Assembly (NCBI RefSeq): GCF_037975245.1
Contig: NC_092568.1
Span: forward strand, 22,036,501-22,100,500
Direction of reading: 5' to 3'
Source: Apostichopus japonicus
Lineage: Eukaryota > Echinodermata > Holothuroidea > Aspidochirotida > Stichopodidae
Length of the DNA stretch: 64,000 nt
Shown: positions 35,610-47,539 of the stretch, piece by piece
Numbering within the stretch: position 1 is the stretch's first letter
Layout: each line of letters starts with the position of its first letter
Translations under genes and position numbers: made by a program
Notes under the pieces: model-generated
What the model was told of the DNA's origin: nothing
What the model saw: the letters and a program-made list of their open reading frames with translations, nothing else
Databases searched by the model: none

Positions 35610-36075
35610 TGACCTCTGTGTCTCTCCTCCTCAGTTTACTCCGCTCGTTCCTCTCGCTCTTCCTCAGTTTACTCCTCTCGCTTTTCTTGCTTCTCTTTCC
35701 TTTCTTCTTTCTCTTTTCTCCCATTCCTGCTCCTCATCCTCAGCTACCTCCTCTTTGCTCCTCTGAATATTGTTCCTCTCCCTTCTACTATTTTTCCTCT
35801 TTCTCTTCTCTCCTGTTTCTCATCCTCATATAATTCCTTCCTCTTCGTCTTATTCCTCTCCCTCGTCCTCTTCTTTCTCTTTCTCATCCCTTCTCTCCTG
35901 TTTCTGCTCCTCATCCTTAGTTCCCTTCTCTTCCTCTCGCTCCTCCTGCTTCTCTTTCTAATCCTCTTTCACTTCCTCTGTCCCTTCTCCTTATTCTCCT
36001 TACCCTCCGTCTCCTAATTCTTCCTTTTTTTCCTATCCCTTCCTCCCCCCCCCCACCCCACCTCCTCTTCCTATT
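35610..36075. repeat. Long polypyrimidine tract
   Basis: About 460 bp of nearly pure C/T on the plus strand, built of irregular CTCCTC, TTCCTC and CTTTCTC motifs and ending in a C9 run at about 36047. Serine/leucine/phenylalanine-only open frames in it, and arginine/glycine-only frames opposite, are compositional. Such strand asymmetry can form triplex DNA and act as a replication obstacle (known property, inferred here). Confidence 0.9.
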
Positions 36076-36212
36076 TCCACCTTGGACAGTCAAATTTATT
36101 TCTAGAGACAAATATTTTCAGCAATATTTTCATCAAGAACTATTTGCTTAGCTTGCATACATTTCAGCATTTCAAATTGAGCAAAACCTTTCTGAAAATC
36201 TATTCTTATGTT

Positions 36213-36470
36213 GAAACATTACCTCAAAAACTCTTTCAATATGACATGGCTTTCCTTTAAAATATACTTCAATAAATTTTCTGTCCTCTGCAAAAAATCT
36301 TGCAAATCACCAGAAAAGGTCTTGTATCAAAACTTTATCTCAAGAACTCTTTCAATACCACATGGCTATCCTACAAAATATACTTCAATAAATTTTCTGT
36401 CCTCTGGAAAAAAACTTGCAACTCACCAGAAAAGGTCTTGTATAAAAACATTACCTCAAATACTTGGTTT
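36213..36470. repeat. 116-bp tandem repeat, about 2.2 copies
   Basis: ACCTCAAAAACTCTTTCAAT at 36221 recurs at 36337 and 36453. Between them AAAATATACTTCAATAAATT, TTTCTGTCCTCTG and CACCAGAAAAGGTCTTGTAT repeat in order. The period is exactly 116 bp. Confidence 0.92.
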
Positions 36471-37434
36471 TGAAAGTTCTTGTGACCTGCCAAAAAAAAA
36501 GGTTTCATCATGACCCAATCTTGAGTCGCCCTCCCCCCAGCTCCAATTGTTTGCGGACCATTGCTTCAGTATAATTTGATTCATGTTATTACCAATATGG
36601 CAGTCATGGTACTAGCACCATTCAACCAGTATTTAGTAGTTACGAGCTTGATATATTACAAAATTAAAGATAAAGAATCGAGGTCAGTTTTCACAGTTAT
36701 AACTTGCTGCGGGATTGAGTTGTCATAGTACATGTGTGACTCATCCAGACTATAATAATTACAGGTACCAATAAACATTTTAAGTGCCATTTGGGGAAAC
36801 CTGGCTACCAAAAAGAATAGGTGAAATGGAAGTCAAAACCACTCGGGCATAAATTAGAGAAATTTGACAAAAAGATATCTAATACATGTACCCTAAATAC
36901 ATAATTACTCCCTGGACCAGGATCAAACAAAGACCTTGAAAAATGCAGTAAAGTTTAACACAGTCAATCATCTTTCAAAACTTTACTGAAGTTCTGTCCA
37001 AACAACTGTTTGAACTGGTTTCAATAAATTTGTGCACTGTCTAAGCAATGGTGACATCTTAACTTAACAATGCTATTCATTTGCTTTATACTCATCAATT
37101 TGTTTTAGAAGAATATCTGGTTTGCTTTATGTGTGTCAGTGCAACAAAGTTTTCAGACTAGAATAGAATTATAATTAAGCAGTAACTAATTAGTGTTAGA
37201 TTAGTTATAAAATGCATAAGTGGTCTTTGCCTTTAATAGTCTGACGGACGGGCGGGCGGGCGGACGGATGACCTTGTTTTGAATTGAAGGAATAAGTTAG
37301 AAAGCATGAGCAGCGCTTTAATCCTCGAAGAGAATGGGCATTTTAAATTGAGCTTGTACTGCAGTATATACATCTGAATGAAGACCCTTTTCCGCAAAAA
37401 TAAAGGCTGAAAAAGATGTGTATCTAAACGTTAC
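36471..37434. other. Non-coding stretch
   Basis: Contains a short tetranucleotide microsatellite of CGGA/CGGG units at 37243-37269. Nothing else is recognised. Confidence 0.5.
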
Positions 37435-37605
37435 CTGTCTCCACACAATCATAGCATTCTTATACTCCATTTTATCTAGAGAGACCTGTGTCGCTAAAAA
37501 AATATCAGTTTTATCATTGACCCTAAGACCAGCTAATAATACGGTATATTCTTTCATTTTGAATAATAATATGTCAAGATTATTTTCATTTTCATTCTGC
37601 ATGTA
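37435..37605 (-). CDS. Candidate 57-codon internal exon, unknown protein
   Basis: On the minus strand the acceptor TTTTTTGTACAACTCAG and the strong donor GACAG|GTAACG bracket 171 nt open in phase 0 at both ends. The peptide begins YMQNENENNLDILLFKMK and ends MEYKNAMIVWRQ, with LLAGLRVNDKTDIFLATQ between; composition is balanced and protein-like. The surrounding frame is open for 136 codons, but its upstream part runs into a G-rich tract and is probably intron. No domain is recognised. Confidence 0.28.
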
Positions 37606-38597
37606 CTGAGTTGTACAAAAAATGGTCATAGTGATTGCAATTAGTTGCAAGTTGTATTGGGGAAGATGCAGATCCCTTGCAGGTACACCACTAACAATCT
37701 CCTCCTCCCCCACCTTCCCCCCCCCCAACCCACCTCCTCTCTCTCTTACCCTGTTGGTGCTTGTCTAGTTGCTGTCTCATTTATTGATATAAAGATCAAG
37801 AAGGTCAGGATCAGTTTTACACTGAAACGAATGCTTGACTGTTTCCCTATCGATCCCATGAAGTTTCCCCAAAATTATAGTGAAATTCTGAAAATCCTGA
37901 AAATGTTGCGAAAAAACACCACAAGGTTACTCAACCCCTCAAAGTTGGCACATGTGTGTGAATGTAACCCATGTCATCATTTAGAAAATGCTATATAGCA
38001 TTATTTTATATTCATAAAATATCTTGTATATGTGAAGCAAAACCTTGTTTCATCAGCTGTTCCGTGTTAACAAAGGACTGCTATCCTACCATTGTTAGTG
38101 CACAACAGAGAACAAGAGATTAACCATGCACTTCTGCAGTTACCCCTGCTTCGACAATGAAATTGTTTTCACCCAAAAGTGGCAAATATCAGTGAATTAT
38201 TGATTTTAATTTCATGATACTGCATCTGTAAAAGGCTCTCATGCCATTCATTCGTGGATTTTCAGTCCCTGAAACCTGAAAAGTTCAACATGGCTGGACG
38301 GGATATTTTTCTGCTATAATAACATATCAGCAGCTAAGGTTTTCCACAAAGATAAAAGATGTTAAATGTTGGTGAAATTTGGCAAAATTTAGGAACAGCG
38401 CCAGCCCAGTTTGAAATTGCTTCAGTTATAGGGGTGCCCAGACTCTTTTAAGTTCCTGGGAAATAATGACATGATGAAACCTCTTGTTCGAGCCCTGCTC
38501 CATGCCTCGTTAATCAGATAACGAGCATTTTCACATTTATGTCTAAGTGTCATGTGCTTCCTCAATATATCCTTCTTTGGTCAAGTCCCTACCCCAG
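37606..38597. other. Non-coding stretch
   Basis: Contains a C-rich run at 37700-37735. No gene or repeat family is recognised. Confidence 0.5.
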
Positions 38598-38771
38598 CAA
38601 ATTAGAGAAAGAAAAGAAAATAGGAAACAGGTGTATGCTCTCTTTCATTCTATTGAAGATGTATCAGAATCTAAAATTGTTGAATGTTCCTGTAAATCTA
38701 CGGGTGATCACATTACACGATGTGCCTCCTCCTGCTCTCCTATTTCCGTTACTCTGCCCGATAATATAAAG
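38598..38771 (+). CDS. Candidate 58-codon internal exon, unknown protein
   Basis: The acceptor CCCTACCCCAG and the near-ideal donor ATAAAG|GTAAAG bracket 174 nt, phase 0 at both ends. The peptide begins QIRERKENRKQVYALF, continues HSIEDVSESKIVECSCKS and ends SVTLPDNIK; it has four cysteines (residues 30, 32, 42 and 46), two as CSC. Composition is strongly protein-like and hydrophilic, with no low complexity. The frame stays open 41 nt past the donor, so splice use is not forced. No domain is recognised. This is one of the better exon candidates, on splice signals and composition together. Confidence 0.38.
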
Positions 38772-41700
38772 GTAAAGAAACGTGGAGTGGAAACAGGTGT
38801 CGGAGGCCGCTAGAAGTTACCGAGTAACGGGAGAACGAAATATGACAATGCAAATTAAGATTTCAAGTTTCAGAATTTCTCAATTCTGTCGGCGCCTTGA
38901 AGTTTAGCTGTCCTTTATACAAGTTGTAGATATATCATAGGGAAGTGCAAGTTCACCGGTCTGCCATTGAAGTACGATGAACCAAAAGGGTCGAGGATGA
39001 AATTGATCTGACAATGGTGGAAGTAAACCAGTCATAATGACCAGGGGATATAGTATTGATTTTTATGGGGTACACCCTCTTCCATCGGGGGTCTCTTTGA
39101 AAGGATAATTGCTTTCCAAAGTTCACAGAACCTAGCTTTGAGCTAAAACGAAATATTTTTGGTTTTTCCTTCTTGCCCTACAGCTATTGTTGTTGTTTTT
39201 CTTCTTTTTTCTTCTTTTTTTCCCCTCAAAATTCAGAATGGATCGACAGATAAGATGCCAAAGAAATTTCTCATGTCCAAAACGGTGTAAGATTTGGCAA
39301 CTTTCAAAATAGTGCAAGTTTCAGGCACTGTTTTGTGTGTGTGTTTCTTACCTATGTGTTCATGCATAGTTGTTCCATACATGCAAATGCAGTACTTCTG
39401 CTCAACTCAAAATTGAAGCAATCAAATTTCAATATTAGCCAAAATATCTTCTGAATAATAATTAACTAACACTTTCAGCTCATGTTAATTATGAATTCAA
39501 ACTATCTTTTTGATATTAGCTTATTACAAAAGTGTGCTTTAACCTGTCATTTGTTTTGGAAGCTTTGATGATTTTTTTGTATCAAGAGTACCACACCTAC
39601 GAGAGGCATGCACAAATCTGTCGGGAAAGTAATGCAGAACCCTATAAAACAAAGAGTGTATTGTGTACTCCAGTGTATATCAATAACAAACTTCTTCATC
39701 TCGAGGGTACTGAATGGCAACAAACAGAGATCAATGTCAAAAAAAAATAAAAAATACTCCCGAGCTGCATATTCTAGTTGAATCTAAAACTTATTCCATA
39801 TTTCAGAGTGACTTTTTAGGCAGTCCAATTTCAATCTTGATCTGTCATAGTTCAAGTGCAAAAAGGAGCAAAACAATAAATACTAGTAATATTTCTATAT
39901 CTTGTCCAAGATATTCAGCTTTAAAAATGCTAAATTTATTGAATGTTAATTGTAAATGGTTGTTTTATAACTTTGACTAAAGAAGAGGTTTTTTGAAGTT
40001 ACTTCTTCTAAACACTATAACAGCACACGCTTAGATGAAATTCAACCTTTTGTCCTTGACAAAGGTTTATTGCATTGTAAACATTTATTAACCTCAATAA
40101 AAGTCTTTATGTTTGCCATCTGAGGCAGGTCTGTGTTTTAAACTAAGTAGTTGAACCACTTCAATTGAGAACCTTTGATAGTTTAAAAATACATTTCTAA
40201 AAATATCAAAAAGTGATATAAAAATACAACTGGGTTGTTGTTTTTACACTAATCTACAACGCATCAAAATTAATTATTTAATAAAAAGTCAACCTAGCTG
40301 TAATGCATCGCTGCAAAATAATGCTTAAATACTAATATAAAACGATGACATATTCCTAGCTTGTGTCAGTGCTTGTTTAGATTTTGTATGTACATATATA
40401 TACATATATTAATAATAGAATTGTAGCAAATATCATTTGTTTGACAAAACGCTTACCATGAAGAGAATGTCAGTGTCTTGCTAATTCTCGATCTTCATCG
40501 ACAATATAAAACTTCGATGGCTGCTTTAACAGTTTGAATAAATTGGACTCAAAGTTTGAACAATTTTAATCATTTTTCGAATGGGTATAAAAATTGTCGC
40601 AAAATAGAGATCAAAATTGCAGATTGCTACTTTAATGTGACAGTTTACTATTTGCAATTCCTTTCTGGCAGATATATATATTTTAATGCGAAAGGGCTTT
40701 TAACCGTTAGCCATGAAATGCTTGTCATTTCCCCTTCTTAATATCTCCTTCTGCCTGCCATGCAAATTTTCTGATGAAAAGTCTCTTTTTTTTATTTTTT
40801 ATTACAGCATATAGATTTGTGACAGTTTTTTAGTGTTTTCTTTTTTTTAACTTTACTGCTTTTTGCCAAAGAGTTTTGTCAAGTTGTTTCGTGTGACTCT
40901 GAAGCAAAACTACTTATTCAGCAGAATAATAACTATCTTGATGAGAGTGGTTCAGTGTCCTTTGGAAGTTTATTACTTCAGATAAAAAATAAAAAAATTA
41001 TACTGTAAAATACCTTGGCAAGGTCACCCAGTATATGACAGTAATTGAATTTGATTGTTGCTGGTTGCATATCAGTGTGTCGGTCATATTTGCATTTCTG
41101 TTGGACCTTTGTTTTCCAGTATAACTTTACTGAATGAAATATTGATGTATCTATATGAATAAACCTCTAAGAAAGAGAGCCATAAAGACAAAGAATTCAG
41201 GTGCCGTTAACAAAAAAAACTGCTCATCTGTTGCAAAAGGCCTGTTTTTAGACTATAGATGAAAATAAATGCCGGTCTAAAAGTATTAAAGTGGAACTGA
41301 CTTTATCAATTCAGCTGGAGGGATCTACTTTAGAGGCAGAATTCAACATGAAAACAACTTGGAGTCAACCCATGAAGTTGTAGATCTCATCCGAATGCTT
41401 TGGTGAACTTTGACTATAATGATGACATAATTATTACATTAACTATTAATACGTATTTATAAAACTGAAAGTGACCTTCCATTGACCACATTATAAACCT
41501 TTGGTGTTTTACCTTAATTATTGCACTTTAAACTGTCAGAAATATAATATCCTATGTACATCGGTTTTGATGGTCTCTGCCATTTGGTACATGTGTAATG
41601 GCCATAATGCAGGTGGTCGTTTTTGTGGTTATTTGAACTTTGACATTATGATGTCATAGGTCCAGGAAGCACTACATCTCATGCCCCCAGCCCCATACCC

Positions 41701-42378
41701 ACCAAGTTTGAAGTCCATCAGGCTTTTTCCCTTTGGGAGGAGTTGGGAACCATTTATGTCACTCAAATTTGGCCCAGGTTTGATCTTTGACCTCCTCCAG
41801 TAACCATGATTTACAGGTAACTGAATAAATTGCTTCAGACTGCCTTTCTCATGGTGAATTTGAGGCGGTAATTGTTCATAAGGAATAACGGACATTTTGA
41901 ATATAGACAAATGTGACGGGTCTGTTCACGAGAAAATTGAATTAACGAATGGAATGGAATGGAAGCCGTTGACAGAAAGCAGGAAAAGAAATACAGGTCA
42001 CTGAGCACGAAGGAATGAAATCAAGAAATGAAAAAGGTTTGGTAATTATAGGAATCGATAAAGCGAGGCTAGACTAAAATCAGAAAAATCAACAAGAAGA
42101 AAAATCTACAAGAAGAGAAAGATGAATAATGGATTAATTAGTATATCTATATTGCCTCCCATAGTGTAGTGGTGAAATGCATATCTTTGATTCGGTCTTG
42201 GTAGGATGTTAGATCCAAAAGGGAAGAAGTGATAGGCGTCGACCAGGAGGAGGGTCAGTGGAAGGCACAGTGCTAAAAGTTGCCAGTTTATATAAAGCTA
42301 GATAGATGGGAAGGTGCAGTCGTAGAGTGGAGACAGATAAGTATATGCTTGTAGAAATACTCAAACCGTGTTCTTCAC
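38772..42378. other. Non-coding stretch
   Basis: AT-rich, with T/A homopolymers (39190-39225, 40790, 40840) and a short (GGAAT)3 run at about 41946. The segment 41640-41860 has CCCACCAAGTTTGAAGTCCA and TTTGATCTTTGACCT, resembling in reverse the GGTCA-type repeat at 49.3-49.9 kb. No gene is recognised. Confidence 0.45.
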
Positions 42379-42469
42379 CATTGAAGTAAACATGGCACTG
42401 GAATTGTTTATCGTCAGCAGTATCTTTGCATCTAACTCGTTCCAAGCCGTGCAGTGGTATCGAATTGAA
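42379..42469 (-). CDS. Candidate short internal exon, unknown protein
   Basis: On the minus strand the acceptor ACGCAGTAGTCAG and the donor TTCAATG|GTGAAG enclose 91 nt reading FNSIPLHGLERVRCKDTA, then DDKQFQCHVYFN, in phase 0 in and phase 1 out. Composition is protein-like with two cysteines. The pyrimidine tract before the acceptor is weak. No family is recognised. It is too short to exclude chance. Confidence 0.24.
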
Positions 42470-43506
42470 CTGACTACTGCGTAGTTTTGAGGTATGACCG
42501 GTTTAGAACATGGCGGTCACTTGCGTTTGCCTCAGCTTCTTTTAATTTTGTAAATTATTCCTGAAGACTGCTGCTCATATGCCAGGTTTATTACCAAAGA
42601 ATGGAGTATACTTTTTCACAGGTATATACAAGAAAAGAGGGCATAACGAAAAGTGTGATATTTCCTCAAAGACGGTCACATCAGAAACCTCTTAATTTAG
42701 CTAACCGTGGTTTGCTTTCCATCGCGGTATCTTCAATTTCCACCTGCCGTATAGAGAAACTCACTTGAAACGGTTAATTAAAGTCATAAATATTCATGAT
42801 CCATCATCTCCATGTCAATTAAAGCCATTGGTGGATGTGGACCTCATGCAAATTTCTTAAGAATTGGTTGTTTCAGGCAAAGCACAATTGGTTTTGTCTT
42901 ACTCTGTTTTCGATGCATCATAAATTATATCTTGTTTCAACATTGTTGGTTTGGCCTCATCTATAAATTGGACTCCTTTTTGAAATGAACAGCTGACATT
43001 GAATCTGATGTTTATCATGTCAAAAAAAAGAGGTGACTGACTTGATAAAAAATCCTAACCAAGGCCAGTAAATCAGATGTTCAAAAAGGAATGGCTATGA
43101 AACCAATATACCTGTAACAATAACGTCCATAGCAACATTCAAATATAATGAACTCCAGTGACAGCATATTGGAGGGGTAATTTTGTAGAACTATATAAGA
43201 TGAACTGAGGCCTATAAACTCAGTCCTATTGACACAATTAAGCCTCTGAATTTAGGCAGATAGTGTTAGTATGTTATAAATTCAAATTAGAGATCTGACT
43301 GATTGCTGTCAGACTCCTCAAGTTGTTTCTAACAGGTGATGCCATTTAGCATTTCTTTCATCTGTCCTTATCCTACATATCAGAGCAATTAGTTTAGCTG
43401 AGTATTTCCCAAGTGTTAGGAAACCAACAGAAGCTTATTTGAAACCCTGTTAGTGTGATGATGAACAGACCTCTTTGTGATGAGTGTTCAGAGAGTGACT
43501 TAGCAG
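42470..43506. other. Non-coding stretch
   Basis: AT-rich; nothing recognised. Confidence 0.5.
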
Positions 43507-43741
43507 GCGTGTAATCGTTGCACCCATTTCCTGCTCCCGGGACCGCAAGTTAACTTTCCATCCGATGGATGAGAGTGTACCACAGCATCTGACAACTTCC
43601 TCAGATACTGAAGGAGGTGAATTTGGCGATTCATTAACACTACAGTGCAGTTATGGAGAAAGAAGTTTTTTTGAAACGATTGGAACTTGGAAGAACAGAA
43701 CCCAAAATCATCCCATTTCCCACTGTGACTCTGATTTGATT
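43507..43741 (+). CDS. Candidate exon with immunoglobulin-like B-C strand signature
   Basis: After the acceptor GTGACTTAGCAG one frame is open for 78 codons to a TGA at 43742. It reads VIVAPISCSRDRKLTF early, then a Ser/Thr/Glu linker, then EFGDSLTLQCSYGERS followed by ETIGTWKNRTQNHP. The pattern G-D-S-L-T-L-x-C with W 14 residues later and WKN is typical of the B and C strands of an Ig-like domain. An alternative is a sushi (CCP) domain: a Cys 37 residues before (APISC), then G-T-W and a Cys at the end, but the third sushi Cys is missing. No clear donor is seen before the stop. It would be an extracellular or receptor protein if real. The frame has no long ATG-initiated ORF, so it is easily overlooked. 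Confidence 0.4.
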
Positions 43742-44814
43742 TGATTTTAGGGAGAAAGGCACATAGTTACCTTATTAAACATTCTGACAAAATTAAAGAT
43801 CTACTGTGCCTTCAGTAACACCAATTCCAGTAATGAAATGTTTTTCATGTACATATTTCTTAGGTTTTCTACAAAATGGCACTACTTACGTAACAAAACT
43901 GCATATACAATTACAAACAGGGAAAAAAGGTATACTTTTTACAAATGGTAACATTATAGGCTTAAGTTGCACTGGTCCTCGTGAGATGTGATCATAATTG
44001 GAAGGACTCTATCCAACCCTCTCTCCTGCAGGATCTTGACATTTCCAGGGTATTTATCTTATTTTTGAATGGCCAAAACCCCCACAACACGACCTTTTGA
44101 CATATAGTTCATACACTTAAAATGTGTGTTGCACATGTCAAAGCTGTATGCAATAAATAGAAAGTAGTGCCCTAAGCTTTAATCACATGTGTTTATTGGA
44201 GATGCATCGGTTGGCCAAAAGTATCTCCACAACGATTCATGTATCCACCATGAATGATGGTGAACAGTACTGACAAAGTGTCAATAAGTATACCTAATAA
44301 ATAAAATATTCACCAATATGTATGATTTATATCTAATTTATTAGGTTGTACATAGTCTTCAATTTATTTATGCTCTGTTTTTAATAACGGCTGTATAATT
44401 TTTATCAAGTCAAATCTCCATGCGGTATCTCGCCGCTTTATTACAAATTTGCTCGTATTTTGTATTCTATTTATGACATATTTGCTTTATTACATATTGT
44501 ACAAGATCTGCATCGCTCAGCTGAGATAAAGATTGAATCACCTTGCAAGTTACAAATCTTTTTCATTCCGTATTTTTACGACCATCTTGCCTTGAGATGT
44601 TCATACTATAAGATCACTATCTAATTCTATTTATATGAATCGATGTAAATAGATATAGCCCTATTTTTTGGTTATCACATCTTGAGTTTGTACAAAGGTC
44701 TTTAGCTTGTATTTCGTCTTCATTGGATGGATGTACATATATTTATCTTTATCATATATATTTCAGTTGTACATGTCACTCCTTTGTTATATCCAGACCG
44801 GATAATGGAGCGGA
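43742..44814. other. Non-coding stretch
   Basis: AT-rich; no gene or repeat recognised. Confidence 0.5.
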
Positions 44815-45500
44815 CTGCAACACATATTTTTCAATACTATGCAATATATTACATGCAATACTATGTAAACCTAACACTGCACTGTCATATATATGCAACA
44901 CTAACAGCTGTTCAGTGGGATATTAAACTGGATTGGAATACTAACAATTAAGTTCCATTTAGTACTAATGATTAATATACTTACCATATGCAACACTAAC
45001 AATTGTGCACAGTGCTGTAACATGCCGCACACTAGCAATGCACAGTGCAATACTCTAGAACACTTACAATGCAGTACATGAAACCCTAACATTTCCCTAC
45101 CATGTATATACAACACTAACAGCTTTACTATGCAATACAATACTGAATTGCAACGATTAGTATTAGAAACCACTCAATAACTCGATTAATGCTATGCAAC
45201 ACTACCATACGCAACACTAAAAGCTGTACTGTGCAATTCTTACAATACACTACTGCATCGGAACACTCACAATTAAGTACCATTCAATACTAGCAATTAA
45301 TGCAACTATTACCAATATGCAACACTCACAATTATGCACAATGCAGTAGTACTCTGTGCACAAAACTAGCAATGGACAGTGCTGTACCATCGAACACTAG
45401 CAATTATGCACAATGCAATAACATGCAAATTAACATTAGCAATGATAGTAAAGAATGAAGAACCATGCAGTACTAACAGTACTGTAGCATTAGCTTGAAC
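44815..45500. repeat. Degenerate short-motif array with a higher-order unit of about 325 bp
   Basis: The region is built from variants of CAACACTAACAATTNTGCAC and AATGCAGTAC. Larger blocks recur: AATTAAGTTCCATTTAGTACTA at 44947 and AATTAAGTACCATTCAATACTA at about 45272; TATGCAACACTAACAATTGT at about 44988 and TATGCAACACTCACAATTAT at about 45316. These offsets of about 325-328 bp show an older duplication of the whole block. The open frames at 44723-44951 and 44901-45173 lie inside and are not called. Confidence 0.75.
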
Positions 45501-46795
45501 AATACAATGGTCAATACATGATGTTATCAGTCATCAAAGTTATTTGGTTTCCAAATTTGTAACCACATTCTTAAACGCAATTTTTTTTTGGGCCTTTTTA
45601 CCTTTTAACTTTCCCTTCATTATTTAACTTAATAAGTCAACTTTGTGAACTTGATTTATGATGGTAGTTTATAAGTTCATTCAATAGCTATTAAACAAAT
45701 TTAAAAAAAAAAAGCAAACTATATGGAGCATATAGATTTCTTGCATGAATTTGAAATTAAATAAGTTAATACATTACTAAGCAAATACTTGACAGTAGGA
45801 ATAAAGAGCTATCGGATATTACTCAATTTATTCTTTCATATATGCATGTATGTTGGATGACTGTACAGAACAGTTTGTCCCAGGTATAAACCGGGCTTCA
45901 AATAATCTGAACTAAACATATGATTAATGCGATTTGATCAGTTGATGTGAAATTCATACAAGATACTGGTTAACAATGAGTTATTCATATAAGGGTCTGA
46001 AGTCATGCCAGTAAACATAAAATAAAGGTCGCTTTTACGGATTTTTCAGTCAGTATGTGCTTTTCAGGATATGTCCAAAAGAAACAAAATTAGCAAAGTC
46101 CCCAAGTGGGCATGACAATGGGCCCACCTGCCCCTGGTTTCGATAATTAAATGGTTGATATACAGGGATTCCTGGACTCCCTTCCCAACAGATTTGACCT
46201 ATAGACGTTATGAGCTACCCGACTTTTAAAACACCAATTATAAAAGTAACTCGGCTAGTGTATCCCAAAACTAACCTGTGAATATCAGGACTGACCATGC
46301 GATTTCAAAGACATTCGAGGTTTGTTCAAATCAGAAGGATAGTTTCATGGTCGCCTTTTGTTCACTCATCGTAGATGTTTATATTAATCTGTAATACTGC
46401 CCTCTATTATATACTTTTGTCACATTATTTAAAAGGATTTTACTTATTTAAAGTCATTGCAAACAGTTTGTGGACTGAAGTTTACATAAATAAATTGACC
46501 TTGACCTAAATTGTTGGGGGGAGAAGGGTAGGGGATGGTGCGAAATTACACCACACAACATTGACTGATGTGCCACTAAATTTGTATATATTCAACTAAA
46601 ATCTCTTACAAAATAATTGGTGGCATAATGTGATCTGCACAGGGATGGGATGAGGAGTAGGGGGAGTATTTCTTTCAAATATTTTTTTTTGTGCCAGAAA
46701 TCATTCTTAATGTTGATTACGTTAAATTTAAAAGCTGCATCTGTAGCCCCTCCTCCAAGAAAATGGGGACGGGGTTAAAAGCAGTTGTTGTGACC
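45501..46795. other. Non-coding stretch
   Basis: AT-rich, with a purine run at about 46518-46540. Nothing recognised. Confidence 0.5.
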
Positions 46796-47060
46796 CAGGG
46801 GCGGACTGGGGCATAAATTTCTACTGGCTATGTAAACCAAAAACAGTGCTGGGTCTTCCTTGAAACATAAGTGGCTTATATGACACCGGGGATGATTTGA
46901 GCATCTAGCTGTCATGACCAAGAGTATCTCGGCTTCAGATCAACTTTATTTCGCCTTTGGTGATACAGATCCAACAACGTTGCACCAGTTCCAAGCTAAT
47001 GAACCGGTAGTCCATCCGGTCCCTTGTGTGACCTACATGACATCACAGGGCTAATAAATA
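46796..47060. mobile_element. Possible hAT-like fragment (left end only)
   Basis: CAGGGGCGGACTGGGG at 46796 is the type of terminal sequence I know from hAT elements. No matching CCCCAGTCCGCCCCTG right end is present; a weak AGTCC...CCCTTG at about 47010-47026 could be a decayed one. Inside, a short frame from ATG 46914 to TAA 47052-47054 (MTKSISASDQLYFAFGD...) looks protein-like and may be chance or a remnant. Confidence 0.3.
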
Positions 47061-47539
47061 TTATCCAGCTAAAACTGAACACAATGGAACAAAATATCTG
47101 GTATTTGATTAGTCAGCAATCAAACCAGTTGTGACGATGGGGTTAGATAATTCCATTTCTGTTAAGTATAGCTTGTCTTTTTTTGTTTTGACCTCGTGAT
47201 TTCGGTTCCCCTTTAAATCTGTTCTTTTTCTCCCCCTTGTCATGGCCCTGCATAACAAGCATGGAATTGTCAGTTCTCTGTCCTATTGATATATATTCCA
47301 TTCAACTCTACTGGATTAGATTTTATGAACTGTCAAATATAATCATCCTTTCCATGAGCAAAGATTCCCATCTGGTCATTGTAAAGTAGCACGGAACTGA
47401 CGATTCTTCAAGCTACTGTACTGCTTAGATACATGCATGCGTGCAGGACTCACCGATGATAAGTTGAAAAATATATCCCTAGATCTTGTTTGTTGATATG
47501 GGTAGGTTTGATATTTCATCTGTGATGGCATACACCATT
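47061..47539. other. Non-coding stretch
   Basis: AT-rich; nothing recognised. Confidence 0.5.

Noticed and set aside
35603-36111. Ser/Leu/Phe-rich plus frames and an Arg/Gly-rich minus frame
   Set aside because: Pure consequences of the polypyrimidine tract.
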